The notes under the pieces are model-generated. The model was not told where the DNA came from, did not search any database, and worked only from the letters and a program-made list of their open reading frames with translations. The translations under genes were made by a program, and so were the position numbers. 32,427 bases of DNA. Source: an uncultured Sphingomonadaceae bacterium. GTDB taxonomy: Bacteria > Pseudomonadota > Alphaproteobacteria > Sphingomonadales > Sphingomonadaceae. This document shows, one piece after another, positions 1-9,078 of this stretch. Numbering within the stretch: position 1 is the first letter of the stretch; every line of letters begins with the position of its first letter. The stretch lies in the NCBI GenBank assembly GCA_902806235.1, contig CADCVW010000010.1:1-32427 (forward strand), read 5' to 3'.

Positions 1-1610
1 AGCCGCTTCGGATCCTGGACGCGCTTCGGGTGGAGTCGGTGGTAACGGTCGTGGGCGAGGTCGTGGCGCGCGGGCCAGAGGCGACTAACCCCAATCTTGC
101 CACCGGCGAGATCGAGATCTCGGCCGACGAGGTGATCGTGCAGTCCGCGGCCCAGGAGCTTCCTCTGCCGGTGGCGGGCGAGGCCGACTATCCCGAGGAT
201 ATCCGACTTCGCTACCGCTATCCCGACCTCCGCCGAGAGCGGCTTCACAACAACATCGTGCTCCGCTCCAGGGTGATCAGCTCGATCCGCCGCCGGATGA
301 TCGACCAGGGCTTCACCGAGTTCCAGACTCCGATCCTGACGGCGTCGAGCCCCGAGGGCGCGCGCGACTACCTCGTCCCAAGCCGCGTCCATCCGGGCAA
401 GTTCTACGCGCTCCCGCAGGCGCCGCAGATGTTCAAGCAGCTGATCATGGTTGCCGGCTTCGACCGCTATTTCCAGATCGCCCCCTGCTTCCGCGACGAG
501 GACGCCCGCGCCGACCGCTCGCCCGGCGAGTTCTACCAGCTCGACTTCGAGATGAGCTTTGTCACGCAGGAGGACGTCTTCCAGGCGATCGAGCCCGTGC
601 TCGCCGGCGTGTTCGCCGAGTTCGCGGGCGAGCGCAGCGTCACCCTTGCGGGCGAGTTCCCACGCATTCCTTATGCCGAGTCGATGCTGACGTACGGCAA
701 CGACAAGCCGGACCTGCGCAATCCCATCCTCATTCGCGATGTGTCTGACCACTTCCGCGGCTCGGGCTTCGGCCTGTTCGCCCGGCTGGTCGAGGCGGGC
801 GACGTCGTCCGCGCCATCCCCGCGCCGAACACGGCGGAGCGCAGCCGCAAGTTCTTCGACGACATGAACGAATGGGCGCGCGCCGAAGGCTATTCCGGCC
901 TCGGCTACATCACGCAGAAGAACGGCGAGCTCGGCGGCCCCATCGCCAAGAACCACGGCGAGGAAGCGACGCGGGAGCTCTGCGCGGCGCTCGGCCTCGG
1001 TCCCGACGACGGCATCTTCTTCGCCGCCGGCAAGCCCGCGCAGGCGGCCAAGCTCGCCGGCCTCGCCCGCACCCGCGTCGCCGAACAGCTCGGGCTGATC
1101 GAGGAAGGCAGCTTCCGCTTCTGCTGGATTGTCGACTTCCCGATGTACGAGTTTGACGACGAGGCGAAGAAGGTCGACTTCTCGCACAATCCCTTCTCCA
1201 TGCCGCAAGGCGAGCTGGAAGCGCTGGAGACCAAGGATCCCTTGGACATCCTTGCTTATCAGTACGACATCGTCTGCAACGGCGTGGAGCTGAGCTCGGG
1301 CGCGATCCGGAATCACAAGCCGGAGATCATGTACAAGGCGTTCGAGATCGCGGGCTATAGCCGCGAGGACGTCGACACCAACTTCGCCGGCATGATCAAC
1401 GCCTTCAAGTTCGGCGCGCCCCCGCACGGCGGCTCCGCCCCGGGAATCGACCGCATCGTCATGCTGCTCGCCGGCGAGCCCAACATCCGCGAGGTGGTGC
1501 TCTTCCCGATGAACCAGCGCGCCGAGGACCTAATGATGGGCGCGCCGGCGGAGGTGACGGAAAAGCAGCTTAAGGAGCTGGGCATTCGGGTGGTGGCGGC
1601 TAAGAAGTAG
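1..1610 (+). CDS. aspS: Aspartate--tRNA ligase, 5'-truncated by the window edge
   Basis: Charges tRNA-Asp with aspartate in the cytoplasm (class IIb synthetase). The reading frame is open from base 3 with no start at the edge, and the residues before the first GTG (base 30) still match the end of the N-terminal anticodon-binding OB fold. Roughly 60 N-terminal residues therefore lie outside the window. Class II motif 2 is visible as [20 protein letters not shown], and motif 3 as [15 protein letters not shown] near the C-terminus. The bacterial GAD insertion lies between them. Sphingomonads often rely on a non-discriminating AspRS plus GatCAB for tRNA-Asn; that cannot be judged here because part of the anticodon-binding region is missing. 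The gene converges on the transglycosylase gene across a palindromic repeat pair. Confidence 0.96.
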   Translation, partial: PLRILDALRVESVVTVVGEVVARGPEATNPNLATGEIEISADEVIVQSAAQELPLPVAGEADYPEDIRLRYRYPDLRRERLHNNIVLRSRVISSIRRRMIDQGFTEFQTPILTASSPEGARDYLVPSRVHPGKFYALPQAPQMFKQLIMVAGFDRYFQIAPCFRDEDARADRSPGEFYQLDFEMSFVTQEDVFQAIEPVLAGVFAEFAGERSVTLAGEFPRIPYAESMLTYGNDKPDLRNPILIRDVSDHFRGSGFGLFARLVEAGDVVRAIPAPNTAERSRKFFDDMNEWARAEGYSGLGYITQKNGELGGPIAKNHGEEATRELCAALGLGPDDGIFFAAGKPAQAAKLAGLARTRVAEQLGLIEEGSFRFCWIVDFPMYEFDDEAKKVDFSHNPFSMPQGELEALETKDPLDILAYQYDIVCNGVELSSGAIRNHKPEIMYKAFEIAGYSREDVDTNFAGMINAFKFGAPPHGGSAPGIDRIVMLLAGEPNIREVVLFPMNQRAEDLMMGAPAEVTEKQLKELGIRVVAAKK

Positions 1611-1614
1611 TCCG

Positions 1615-1749
1615 CTCTCCCGCTTGCGGGAGAGGGAGGGGCCCGCTCGGCGCAGTCGAGTGGGAGGATGAGGGCAGGCTGTCCGCGCCCGGTGAACTCG
1701 TCGGAAGGGCGTGCCGTCACCCCAACCCTCTCCCGCAAGCGGGAGAGGG
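1615..1749. repeat. Pair of palindromic REP-like repeats in inverted arrangement
   Basis: Two near-identical palindromes lie between convergent aspS and the transglycosylase gene. The first (1615-1634) has a 9-bp stem CTCTCCCGC with a 2-base loop. The second (1726-1749) has an 11-bp stem CCCTCTCCCGC with an AA loop. Flanking bases (CACCCC before the second, and its complement-like GGGG after the first) suggest one repeat family placed head to head. A degenerate third copy is at 9040-9071. The pair could also fold as transcript ends for both genes, but no T-run follows. Confidence 0.75.
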
Positions 1750-1761
1750 GGCAGGGCTGTT

Positions 1762-3759
1762 CTACCCCCGCCGCACCGGCTCGCCAAGGTAATAGCTGAG
1801 CTTGCCGCTCGTCCCCGCCCGCGCGCGCGTCGGGTTGAGCTGGTCGTACACCACCGCGTTCTCAAGCACGCGCTGGACGTAGTTGCGCGTTTCAAAGATC
1901 GGAATGTTCTCGATCCACTCGATCGTGTCGACGTAAGGCAGCCGTGGGTCGCCGTTGCGAGTGATCCAGCGCCGCACGTTGCCCGCGCCCGCGTTGTAGG
2001 ACGCCACCGCCAAAGGATAGTTGCCGCCCCAATAGTCCAGCAGCCCCGCGAAGTAGGACGAGCCGAGCATCACGTTGAACGCCGGGTCGGAGGTCAGCCG
2101 GTCGAGCTGGTAGCTCATGCCGAGCTTGCCCGCCTGCTCCGCCGCGGTCGCCGGCATAAGCTGCATCAACCCGCGCGCGCCGACCGGCGACATCGCCATC
2201 CGGTCGAACTGGCTCTCCTGTCGGGCGATCGCGTGGCTCAGCGTCCACAACTGCGGCGAGGAAACGGGTGCGGGCAGCTCGGGGAAGCCGTAGCGCGCGT
2301 ATTCGACCGTACCGTTGGCGCGCGGCTGCCGCGCCACCATCACGCCCAGGTCCGGCCGCCCGACCTCGCGCGCCAGCTCGGCTGCCAGGTGGCGCTCGCC
2401 GTCGTTCTCGATCCCCTGGGCGATTGCCCTGAGGAACAGCGACTGATCGCGCCACTGGCCGGTGCGGCCGAGTTGCCGGGCCGCCTGCACGATGCTCCGC
2501 GCGTTCCACGCCGCGCGCTCGGCCGCGGTTGGCGCGGCGAGCGCCGCCGCGGGCGGGGCGGGGAGGGGACGGCCCAGCTTCTCCAGCGCGAGCTGGCCGT
2601 AGAACTGGTCGAAGTAGCGCGCGGCGTCGGCGTAATAGGCGTCGGCCCGCGCCCGGTCCACGCGCTCGGCCGCGCGGCCCGCCCAGAAATAGCCCTTGCT
2701 CTTGGTCTGCCCCGACTTAGCGGCGCGCGCGTAGGCGTCGAACTGCGCGACCGCGTCGTTCGCCCGGCCGAGCTTCAGCGCCGCGTTGCCCGCCAGCCAG
2801 GCGAGGCTGGTGTACTCGTCGCGCTCGCCGGCGCTCGTCTCCGACACGTCGGTGCCGGCCGCGTAGGCTTGGCTACCCTTGCGCGCGATGTCGTAGGCGA
2901 GCTGCCATTGGCCGTCGTTCGCTGCCTCCCGCGCGACGGTGAGCAGGCCCTCCATCCACTTCTCGGGCCGCGCGGGCAGCCGGGCGAAGGTGACGGGCTG
3001 CGCCAAGAGCGCGCGGGCGGCGATCGGCTGCATCGTTTCACGCAGGTAGCGCGCGTGGTCGATCAGCAGCCCTGGGTCGCTCGCGGCGGCGGAGCCGAGC
3101 AGCGCCACGTTGGTGGTCGCCATCGGCGCCTTGGAGAGCAGTGCGACGCGTGCCTCGTAGAGCCCGCGGCGCGCGGGCGAAGCGTAGGGCAGCACGCGCT
3201 GCGCCGCCGCGACCTGCCGCTCGGCGAGCAGCCGCTCGAGCCGGGCGTCGTGGTCCTCCGGTCGCAGGCTGCTCTCGAACTGCGCGCGCGCGCGCGCCTC
3301 GTCCTCCGCCCGCAGCCCGCCCTCGATCCAGGCTGTGCGCGCGGCGGCCTGCGCCTCCAAGGTGCGGCCGGTGGCAAGCAGCGCCTCCGCGCGCCGCAAG
3401 TGGCCCGTCCCCGTCTGCGGCTCGCTTCCCGAGAAGAAGCGGAGCACTTCCGGCGGTGGGGTCAGCCCCGGCGCGATCGCCGCCTCTGCCGAGCGCCGCA
3501 GCGCCGTCTCGCCCGGCCAGCCGCGGTTGTTGAGCAGGAAGGACGCGTACTCGCCAAACGGCAGGTTGTCGCTCTGCCGCAGCCGGTGCCACTGGGCGAG
3601 TGCGCCGGACACGTTGGGCGCACCATAGGCCGGCGCCTGCGCCGGATAGGTCTGGTAGGCCCCGGGCGCAGTCTGCGCGTCGACGAGCGCGGAGCCGCCC
3701 GCCGCCGCGGAGGCGAACAGGAGAGCGAGGAGCGAAGCTTTGGTGTGCATGCTGGACAA
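1762..3759 (-). CDS. Lytic transglycosylase, soluble Slt type (GH23)
   Basis: Predicted periplasmic murein-cleaving enzyme that forms 1,6-anhydromuramyl ends. The N-terminus is a signal peptide (KASLLALLFASAAAGGSA, cleaved before or near AQT). Residues about 50-480 form an alanine-rich helical superhelix as in Slt70. The catalytic SLT domain spans about 500-650, with the general acid E515 in ARQESQFDR followed by GARGLMQLMPATA and later AVASYNAGAGNVRRW. Length (665 residues) suits the family. Two starts are possible: TTG at 3759, 11 bases after AAGGAGG, or ATG at 3750, 20 bases after it. I chose TTG because of the Shine-Dalgarno distance. It is divergent from dapA (95 bases between starts). 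The opposite strand carries a long spurious open frame caused by codon bias. Confidence 0.93.
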   Translation of the reverse strand: MSSMHTKASLLALLFASAAAGGSALVDAQTAPGAYQTYPAQAPAYGAPNVSGALAQWHRLRQSDNLPFGEYASFLLNNRGWPGETALRRSAEAAIAPGLTPPPEVLRFFSGSEPQTGTGHLRRAEALLATGRTLEAQAAARTAWIEGGLRAEDEARARAQFESSLRPEDHDARLERLLAERQVAAAQRVLPYASPARRGLYEARVALLSKAPMATTNVALLGSAAASDPGLLIDHARYLRETMQPIAARALLAQPVTFARLPARPEKWMEGLLTVAREAANDGQWQLAYDIARKGSQAYAAGTDVSETSAGERDEYTSLAWLAGNAALKLGRANDAVAQFDAYARAAKSGQTKSKGYFWAGRAAERVDRARADAYYADAARYFDQFYGQLALEKLGRPLPAPPAAALAAPTAAERAAWNARSIVQAARQLGRTGQWRDQSLFLRAIAQGIENDGERHLAAELAREVGRPDLGVMVARQPRANGTVEYARYGFPELPAPVSSPQLWTLSHAIARQESQFDRMAMSPVGARGLMQLMPATAAEQAGKLGMSYQLDRLTSDPAFNVMLGSSYFAGLLDYWGGNYPLAVASYNAGAGNVRRWITRNGDPRLPYVDTIEWIENIPIFETRNYVQRVLENAVVYDQLNPTRARAGTSGKLSYYLGEPVRRG

Positions 3760-3854
3760 TGTGCGTGTCGCCTCCTTATCAGCCGCTGAACGTTAACGTC
3801 GGCGGGGCCGGGCTTCCCGAACCTTCATCAAGTCCCCGCGGGGGAAGGATTCCC

Positions 3855-4730
3855 ATGTTTCGCGGCTCCATACCAGCCCTCGTAACGCCTTTTCGCGACG
3901 GGCGCGTGGACGAGGCCGCGTTCCGCGCGCACGTCCGTTGGCAGGTGGAGCAGGGCAGCCACGCGCTCGTCCCCTGCGGCACCACGGGTGAGGTGCCGAC
4001 GCTGTCGGTCGACGAGCAGCGCCGCGTCTCCGAGCTCTGCTTGGAAGAAGCCGGCTGCCGCATCCCCGTGATCGCTGGCTGCGGCTCCAACGATACCGCG
4101 TCCGCCGCGGCGCACATGCGCCACGCGCAAGCAGCGGGCGCGGCGGCGGCGCTGGTCGTGCTGCCCTACTACAACCGGCCGAGCCAGGCGGGGATCGTCG
4201 CCCATTTCGAGGCGCTGGCCGCGGCGTCCGACCTGCCGATGGTCGTTTACAACGTGCCGGGCCGCACGGTCACCGACATCCTCCCCGAAACGTTGGCGCG
4301 GGTGGCGGCGCTGCCCACGGTGGTCGGCATCAAGGACGCCTCCGGCCTCCTCGGCCGCGTTACGGAGCACCGGCTGGGTATCGGCCCCGACTTCGTTCAG
4401 CTGTCCGGCAACGACGAAACCGGGCTCGGCTACATGGCCACCGGCGGCCGCGGCTGCATTTCGGTGACCGCCAACGTCGCCCCGCGCCTGTGCGCCGACT
4501 TTTACGAGGCGTGCTTGGCCGGCCGCTGGGACGAAGCGCGGGACCTGCACGACCGCCTTTACCCGCTCCACGTCGCCCTGTTCACCGATGCCTCGCCCGG
4601 CCCGGTGAAGTACGCGCTCAGCCGGGTGCGCCCCGCCTTTCACCCCGAACTCCGCCTGCCGCTCGTGCCCCCGAGCGAGCAAAGCCGCCGCGCGGTGGAC
4701 GTGGCGCTGGCGCACGCGGGGCTCGTCTGA
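3855..4730 (+). CDS. dapA: 4-hydroxy-tetrahydrodipicolinate synthase
   Basis: Condenses pyruvate with aspartate semialdehyde, the first committed step to diaminopimelate and lysine. The 291-residue product has the whole active site: T43-T44 in CGTTGE, Y106 in PYYNRP, Y132 and R137 in VYNVPGRT, and Schiff-base K160 in GIKDASG. These match E. coli T44/T45, Y107, Y133, R138 and K161. ATG at 3855 is preferred because GGGGAAGGA sits just upstream and homology begins at [13 protein letters not shown]; an in-frame extension back to 3600 runs antisense through the transglycosylase gene. The stop overlaps the smpB start (TGATG). Supplying a peptidoglycan precursor next to a murein hydrolase is thematically coherent, but the two genes are divergent. 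Confidence 0.97.
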   Translation: MFRGSIPALVTPFRDGRVDEAAFRAHVRWQVEQGSHALVPCGTTGEVPTLSVDEQRRVSELCLEEAGCRIPVIAGCGSNDTASAAAHMRHAQAAGAAAALVVLPYYNRPSQAGIVAHFEALAAASDLPMVVYNVPGRTVTDILPETLARVAALPTVVGIKDASGLLGRVTEHRLGIGPDFVQLSGNDETGLGYMATGGRGCISVTANVAPRLCADFYEACLAGRWDEARDLHDRLYPLHVALFTDASPGPVKYALSRVRPAFHPELRLPLVPPSEQSRRAVDVALAHAGLV

Positions 4731-5212
4731 TGGCCCGCCCGAGACCGATCGCCTTCGAGAAGATCAAGACCGTCGCCGAGAACCGGCGCGCGCGTTACGA
4801 GTACAGCATCGAGGACGTGTACGAGGCCGGCATCGCGCTCACCGGCACGGAGGTGAAGGCGCTGCGCGGCGGCGAGGGCTCCATCGCCGAAAGCTACGCA
4901 GAGGTGACGGGCGAGGAGGTGTGGCTGATCAACGCCAACATTCCCGAGTTCTCCCACGGCAACCGCAACAACCACGAACCCAAGCGCCCGCGCAAGCTGC
5001 TGCTGAAGGGCCGCGAGATCGCCAAGCTGTTCGGCGCGGTCTCCCGCGAGGGCATGACGCTGGTGCCCTTGAGCGTCTACTTCAACTCCAAGAACCGCGC
5101 CAAGGTCGAGCTCGCGCTCGCTAAGGGCAAGAAGCTCCACGACAAGCGCGAAACGGAAAAGGCGCGCGACTGGCAGCGTGAGAAGGCGCGAATCATGCGC
5201 GACCGCGGGTAG
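4730..5212 (+). CDS. smpB: SsrA-binding protein SmpB
   Basis: Binds the tRNA-like domain of tmRNA and delivers it to stalled ribosomes for trans-translation. The 160-residue product shows the N-terminal start of the OB barrel ([13 protein letters not shown]), the [10 protein letters not shown] and [12 protein letters not shown] segments, [16 protein letters not shown], and the basic C-terminal tail ([22 protein letters not shown] region) that enters the decoding centre. Its ATG shares one base with the dapA stop, implying translational coupling. The dapA-smpB pairing is common in alphaproteobacteria. No ssrA gene could be recognised downstream. Confidence 0.97.
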   Translation: MARPRPIAFEKIKTVAENRRARYEYSIEDVYEAGIALTGTEVKALRGGEGSIAESYAEVTGEEVWLINANIPEFSHGNRNNHEPKRPRKLLLKGREIAKLFGAVSREGMTLVPLSVYFNSKNRAKVELALAKGKKLHDKRETEKARDWQREKARIMRDRG

Positions 5213-5391
5213 GCTGCCTACTCGACTAGCCTTCGGACGAACATATTGCTGCTGAGATTATGATCGCAGCCAGACAACCCCATCTGCCCTGTTCTAGTCG
5301 AAGCGCGAGCGAAGAGCGCCGTCCTAAGAAGGGTTTGCGGCCCCGCGCCGCATCGCTCAATTCCGCGTAGCTTCTTAGTCCGGAGTTCCCC
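5213..5391. other. smpB-pseudogene spacer with two inverted repeat pairs
   Basis: This 179-base gap is less GC-rich than its surroundings and holds no convincing ORF. Pair 1: TCGACTAG (5222-5229) with CTAGTCGA (5294-5301). Pair 2: CTAAGAAG (5324-5331) with CTTCTTAG (5371-5378). Pair 2 encloses a perfect inner hairpin, TGCGGC/GCCGCA, at 5336-5352. It may be a transcript end for dapA-smpB, the old regulatory leader of the dead peptidase gene, or a small RNA. No tmRNA tag-coding segment was seen. Confidence 0.35.
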
Positions 5392-6136
5392 ATGCGTTCC
5401 TTTGCCGTCCTGCTCGCCGCCACCTCGCCCGCTGCCTGCGCGACGGGCGGCGTTTTGCCCGCTGACCGCACCGCGCAAACCGCCGCGCTCGAACCGGCAG
5501 CCGCCGGTGCCGTCGCGCCGCCGGCCCCGCCGGGGCCGCAGATCGGCTCATTCGGCTTGACAGGGCCGGCATGGACCGCAGCGTCGCGCCCGGGCAGACG
5601 CCGTTCCAGCAGTCAACTACGGCGGCATCGGCGCGGTGATCGGCCACTAGATCAGCCATTACTTCGACGACCAGGGGGCCAAGTATGACGCCACCGGCAA
5701 GCTGGTGGAATGGTGGACGCCCGCCGACACCACCGGCTTCAACGCGCGCGTCGACAAACTCGGCGCGCAGTACGATGCTTACGAGCCGCTCCCGGGCCTT
5801 CGCGTCCAGGGCAAGCTGACCATGGGCGAGAATGTCGCGGACCTCGCCGGCCTCACCGTCGACTACGAGGCCTACAAGGCATCGCTCGGCGGGCGGGAGG
5901 CGACCGTGATCGACGGCGTGACCGGCGACCAGCGTTTCTACCTCGGCATGGCGCAGATTTGGCGGCGCAACTACCGCAAGGCGAGCCTGCGGCAGCGGCT
6001 GTTCACCGACTCGCATTCGTCGTCCGAGCAGCGCGTCGCCCTGGTCCGCAACTTGGATCCTTGGTACGCCGCCTACCAGGTCCAGCCCGGCCGGCTCCTC
6101 CACCTCGCGCTCACCGATCGGGTAAGGATTTGGTAA
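5392..6136 (+). pseudogene. Decayed M13 (neprilysin/PepO-like) metalloendopeptidase
   Basis: Remnant of a secreted zinc peptidase. The N-terminal piece (frame of 5392) reads as a signal or lipoprotein leader (LLAATSPAAC) and continues to QIGSFGL. The next piece, AGMDRSVAPGQTPF (from about 5565), is in a second frame. The C-terminal piece, from VNYGGIGAVIGH at 5612 to the terminal RVRIW at 6136, is in a third. In intact family members several hundred residues separate the APG segment from VNYGGIGAVIGHE; here they nearly abut, so most of the enzyme is deleted. The zinc motif HEISH now reads H-stop-ISH (TAG at 5648-5650), and the following Gly is Tyr. The second motif, GENVADLAGL, and the C-terminus remain readable. 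The fragment from 5705 could still be translated, but it lacks the catalytic site. Confidence 0.9.
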
Positions 6137-6161
6137 CCACGCCGGCCGCATCCAGCTGACC

Positions 6162-8564
6162 ATGGCGACGCTCCCCTTCGGCCCCCGTTCGGCCCCGGCC
6201 GGCCCGCTCTCGCGAGTCCCGCCGGAAGTCTGGCTGGGGGGCGTCGCTTTCCTGTCCGCGCTGCTCATCGCCGCGTCGCTCGGAGATCTGCCCGCGGCCG
6301 GGCTGTTCGTGTCGATGTTCGCGGTCACGGCCGCACTGCTGCTCGCCCTGACCCGAACGCCGCCGGCAGCCGTCCGCGCGCTCGCGCCCGCGGCGCCGGA
6401 CTTGTCCCTGCTGCGCGCGGCGGTGGAAACGCGGCGGTCGGCCGTTGCGATCACCGGCCGGGACGGTCGGCTGCTGGTCGCCAACGACGGCTACGCTGCG
6501 CTGTGGGGCGACCGGTCCCCGCCCGCCCTGCCGCTGTCGCCCGCCTCGGCCGAGCGCCTGGCTGACGCGGCGCGCGCGGCGTGGCGCGACGGCTCGATCG
6601 AACTCTCGCTCGCCGCCGGCCCGCGCGGTCGGATGCGCGTGTCCCTGTGCCGCGCCGGCGCGCGCGAGGATCACTTGATCTGGTGCTTCGCGGCGACGGA
6701 AGCGGCGGACGGCTCCGGCCACGCGCGACTGCTGGTGCAGGGCCCGGCCGGCGAACGGCTGGGCGAGGCGGGCATCGCGGCCGCCCTGGTCGACGCCGAA
6801 GGCTCCTTGATCGCCGCCAACAAAGCCTTCGGCCGACGCGCCGCGGGAGCGGCGCCGGACAAGGTGGTCGGTGCTGCTTTGCTCGACTTCGTTTCTGCGC
6901 GCGCCGACGGCGGCTTCCAGTTCCGCCGCGAGGACGAGGATGGCCCCGCGCTCCGCGTCGCGCAGATCGAGGCTTCCGCCGACGGTTCGGGCGGAGCGAG
7001 CGTGTACCTTCTCCTCGACCGGCGCGACAGCCCCGCGGTCGCCGACGCGCCGGGTTCGGCGAGCATCGCGGCGCTGCTCGCGATGGTGCCGGTCGGGCTG
7101 GCGCTCACCGATCGCGACGGGCGCTTCCTGTTCTGGAACGACAGGTTCCGCGCCGCAGCCCGCCTCGCCGAAGCCGAGCGGCCGATCTTCCCGTCCGACC
7201 TCGTCGTGGAGGAGGACAAGTCGGCGGTGGCCGACGCCGTGCGCCGCTTCGCCCACCGCTCGGGCTTGAAGGGCGACGTGGCGGTACGGCTGCGCGACCA
7301 GCCCGACGAAGCGGTCGCCCTCACCGTCATCGGCGCGCGCGGCCTGGGCGAGGCCGCGGCTATGCTGCTGCTCAAGGACAACACGGAGGAGCAGAAGCTC
7401 AAGCGCCAGATCGCCCAGGCGACCAAGATGCAGGCGGTAGGCCAGCTCGCCGGCGGCGTCGCGCACGACTTCAACAACATACTTACCGCCATCATCGGCC
7501 ATTGCGACCTGATGCTGCATCGCCATGAGCCGGGCGACAGCGATTACGACGACGTGCAGCAGATCCGCTCCAACTCGAATCGCGCGGCGTCGCTCACGCG
7601 CCAATTACTCGCCTTCTCCCGCCAGCAGACGCTTCGGCCGCAGCTCCTCCAGCTGCCCGACGTGATCTCCGAAGTCTCCAGCCTGCTCCGCCGCCTGCTC
7701 GGCGAGACGGTCCGGCTCAGCATCAAGCACGGCCGCAACTTAGGCGCGGTGCGCGCCGACCCCGGCCAGCTTGAGCAGGTGATCGTCAATCTGGCGGTGA
7801 ACGCGCGCGACGCGATGCCCGACGGCGGCACGCTCACTATCCAGACCTTCGCCCTGCCCGCGAGCGAGGTGCGCGGCCTCGGCGTGGAGGTACTCCCCGT
7901 CGCGGACTACACGGCCATGCGCGTGACGGACACGGGCACTGGCATCGCGCCCGAGCTGCTCGGCAAAATCTTCGAACCCTTCTTCACGACCAAGGAGGTC
8001 GGCAAGGGCACTGGGCTGGGGCTGTCCACCGTGTACGGCATCGTCAAGCAATCGGGCGGCTTCATCTTCGCCGACTCGGCGGTGGAGGAGGGGACCAGCT
8101 TCGTCGTCTACCTGCCGGTCCACGAGGCCGCGGCCGACGAAGCACCGCGCGCGGCGCTCCCGAAGGAGAAGCCCACCGAGCTCTGGGGCACGGGCACCGT
8201 GCTCCTCGTCGAGGACGAGGCAATGGTTCGCGCGGTGGCCGAGCGCGCGCTGACCCGCCACGGCTACAAGGTCATCTCCGCCAACGACGGCGAGCAGGGT
8301 CTCGAACTTCTCGCGGATGGGGCGGAGGTGGACCTCCTCATCACGGACGTGGTCATGCCGGTGATGGACGGGCCCACTATGGTCCGCGCGGCGCGCGCCA
8401 CGCGGCCGGAGCTGCCGATCCTGTTCATGTCCGGTTACGCCGAGGAGCAGCTGCGCCGCTCCATCGACATCGAGCGCGTCCACTTCATCGCCAAGCCCTT
8501 CTCCGTTCAGCAGCTTGCGGAAGCGGCGCGCGATGCGCTCGCGGAGGGAGCGGTCGCAGAATAG
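6162..8564 (+). CDS. cckA: Hybrid sensor histidine kinase CckA
   Basis: Cell-cycle hybrid kinase that in alphaproteobacteria feeds phosphate through ChpT to CtrA. Layout of the 800 residues: two membrane helices (about 24-63); three PAS-like segments (about 83-180, 200-290, 300-405); a HisKA domain with phospho-acceptor H435 in GGVAHDFNNILTAI; a HATPase domain with NLAVNARDAM, DTGTGI and GKGTGLGLSTVYGI; and a C-terminal receiver (about 676-795) with VEDE, phospho-acceptor D729 in LLITDVVMP, and AKPF. The GGVAHDFNN box and the attached receiver are typical of CckA rather than other hybrid kinases. No clear Shine-Dalgarno precedes ATG 6162, which lies 25 bases after the pseudogene. The receiver half of the pair, ChpT, is not in the window. 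Confidence 0.93.
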   Translation: MATLPFGPRSAPAGPLSRVPPEVWLGGVAFLSALLIAASLGDLPAAGLFVSMFAVTAALLLALTRTPPAAVRALAPAAPDLSLLRAAVETRRSAVAITGRDGRLLVANDGYAALWGDRSPPALPLSPASAERLADAARAAWRDGSIELSLAAGPRGRMRVSLCRAGAREDHLIWCFAATEAADGSGHARLLVQGPAGERLGEAGIAAALVDAEGSLIAANKAFGRRAAGAAPDKVVGAALLDFVSARADGGFQFRREDEDGPALRVAQIEASADGSGGASVYLLLDRRDSPAVADAPGSASIAALLAMVPVGLALTDRDGRFLFWNDRFRAAARLAEAERPIFPSDLVVEEDKSAVADAVRRFAHRSGLKGDVAVRLRDQPDEAVALTVIGARGLGEAAAMLLLKDNTEEQKLKRQIAQATKMQAVGQLAGGVAHDFNNILTAIIGHCDLMLHRHEPGDSDYDDVQQIRSNSNRAASLTRQLLAFSRQQTLRPQLLQLPDVISEVSSLLRRLLGETVRLSIKHGRNLGAVRADPGQLEQVIVNLAVNARDAMPDGGTLTIQTFALPASEVRGLGVEVLPVADYTAMRVTDTGTGIAPELLGKIFEPFFTTKEVGKGTGLGLSTVYGIVKQSGGFIFADSAVEEGTSFVVYLPVHEAAADEAPRAALPKEKPTELWGTGTVLLVEDEAMVRAVAERALTRHGYKVISANDGEQGLELLADGAEVDLLITDVVMPVMDGPTMVRAARATRPELPILFMSGYAEEQLRRSIDIERVHFIAKPFSVQQLAEAARDALAEGAVAE

Positions 8565-8576
8565 GGCTTTCGTTAC

Positions 8577-8599
8577 GGGCGCTTGCTCTTTAAGCGCCC
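8577..8599. other. Stem-loop between cckA and the response regulator
   Basis: Perfect 8-bp stem GGGCGCTT/AAGCGCCC with a 7-base loop, five bases before the ATG of the downstream regulator. There is no T-run after it. It occupies the place where a ribosome binding site would be, so it may reduce or control translation of the regulator or protect the cckA mRNA end. Confidence 0.5.
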
Positions 8600-8604
8600 C
8601 TGTC

Positions 8605-8955
8605 ATGGACGGGGGGCGATCCATTCTCATCGCGGAAGATGAGCCGCTGATCTCGATGATGCTCGAGGATTTCCTCGACTCTTCGGGCCACACGGTCGTT
8701 GCCACCGTGGATTCGGTGCGGGACGCGATGGCCCGCGTCGCCGAGGGCGGCTTCGACCTCGCCATCCTCGACGTTCACCTCCACGGCGAGGAAGTCTGGC
8801 CCGTCGCCGACCGGCTCGCGGACGCGGGTATCCCCTTCCTCATCGCCAGCGGCGGCTCCGTCCACCCGGCGCCGCAAGCGCACGCGGGCGCGCCGCAGCT
8901 CGCCAAGCCGTTCACCATGGATAGCGTAGCCCAGGCACTAGCGCGACTGGATTAA
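8605..8955 (+). CDS. Single-domain response regulator
   Basis: A 116-residue protein made only of a CheY-like receiver. It has the acidic pair E11-D12 in IAEDEP, phospho-acceptor D56 in LAILDVHLHG, the switch serine in LIASGG and K101 in LAKPF. There is no output domain, so it should act by protein-protein contact or as a phosphate sink. ATG at 8605 starts the fold exactly; the open frame continues upstream into cckA without homology. It lies 40 bases after cckA in the same direction and may be cotranscribed, so CckA is a candidate but unproven partner. The family resembles the short receivers often linked to HWE or hybrid kinases in sphingomonads. Confidence 0.85.
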   Translation: MDGGRSILIAEDEPLISMMLEDFLDSSGHTVVATVDSVRDAMARVAEGGFDLAILDVHLHGEEVWPVADRLADAGIPFLIASGGSVHPAPQAHAGAPQLAKPFTMDSVAQALARLD

Positions 8956-9039
8956 CCCCTCTTCAGCTTGCGCAAGAGGATTTGGTTGAGGGCACGCCAC
9001 TGGCGGCGAGCGTCGCTTCAACAATCAGCGGCTCACTTT

Positions 9040-9071
9040 CACCCCAGCCCTGTCCCGCGAGCGGGAAAGGG
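9040..9071. repeat. Degenerate copy of the 1718-1749 palindromic repeat
   Basis: CACCCCAGCCCTGTCCCGCG followed by AGCGGGAAAGGG aligns over 32 bases with the repeat at 1718-1749, with four mismatches by eye. The stem is interrupted but still recognisable. Confidence 0.65.
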
Positions 9072-9078
9072 AACGAAC

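Noticed and set aside
1711..3789. 692-residue open frame on the plus strand opposite the transglycosylase gene
   Set aside because: Arg/Ala/Leu-rich low-complexity translation without motifs. It mirrors the codon bias of the minus-strand gene, which has a signal peptide and catalytic motif.
3600..3854. N-terminal extension of dapA
   Set aside because: Runs antisense through the transglycosylase start and signal peptide. Family homology and Shine-Dalgarno begin at 3855.
5213..5391. Possible tmRNA (ssrA) next to smpB
   Set aside because: No tag-peptide coding segment, no CCA-ended acceptor piece and no tRNA-like T arm were recognised in either orientation.
6111..7604. 497-residue minus-strand open frame opposite cckA
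   Set aside because: No domain features; typical antisense shadow in GC-rich DNA. The plus-strand frame carries all kinase motifs.
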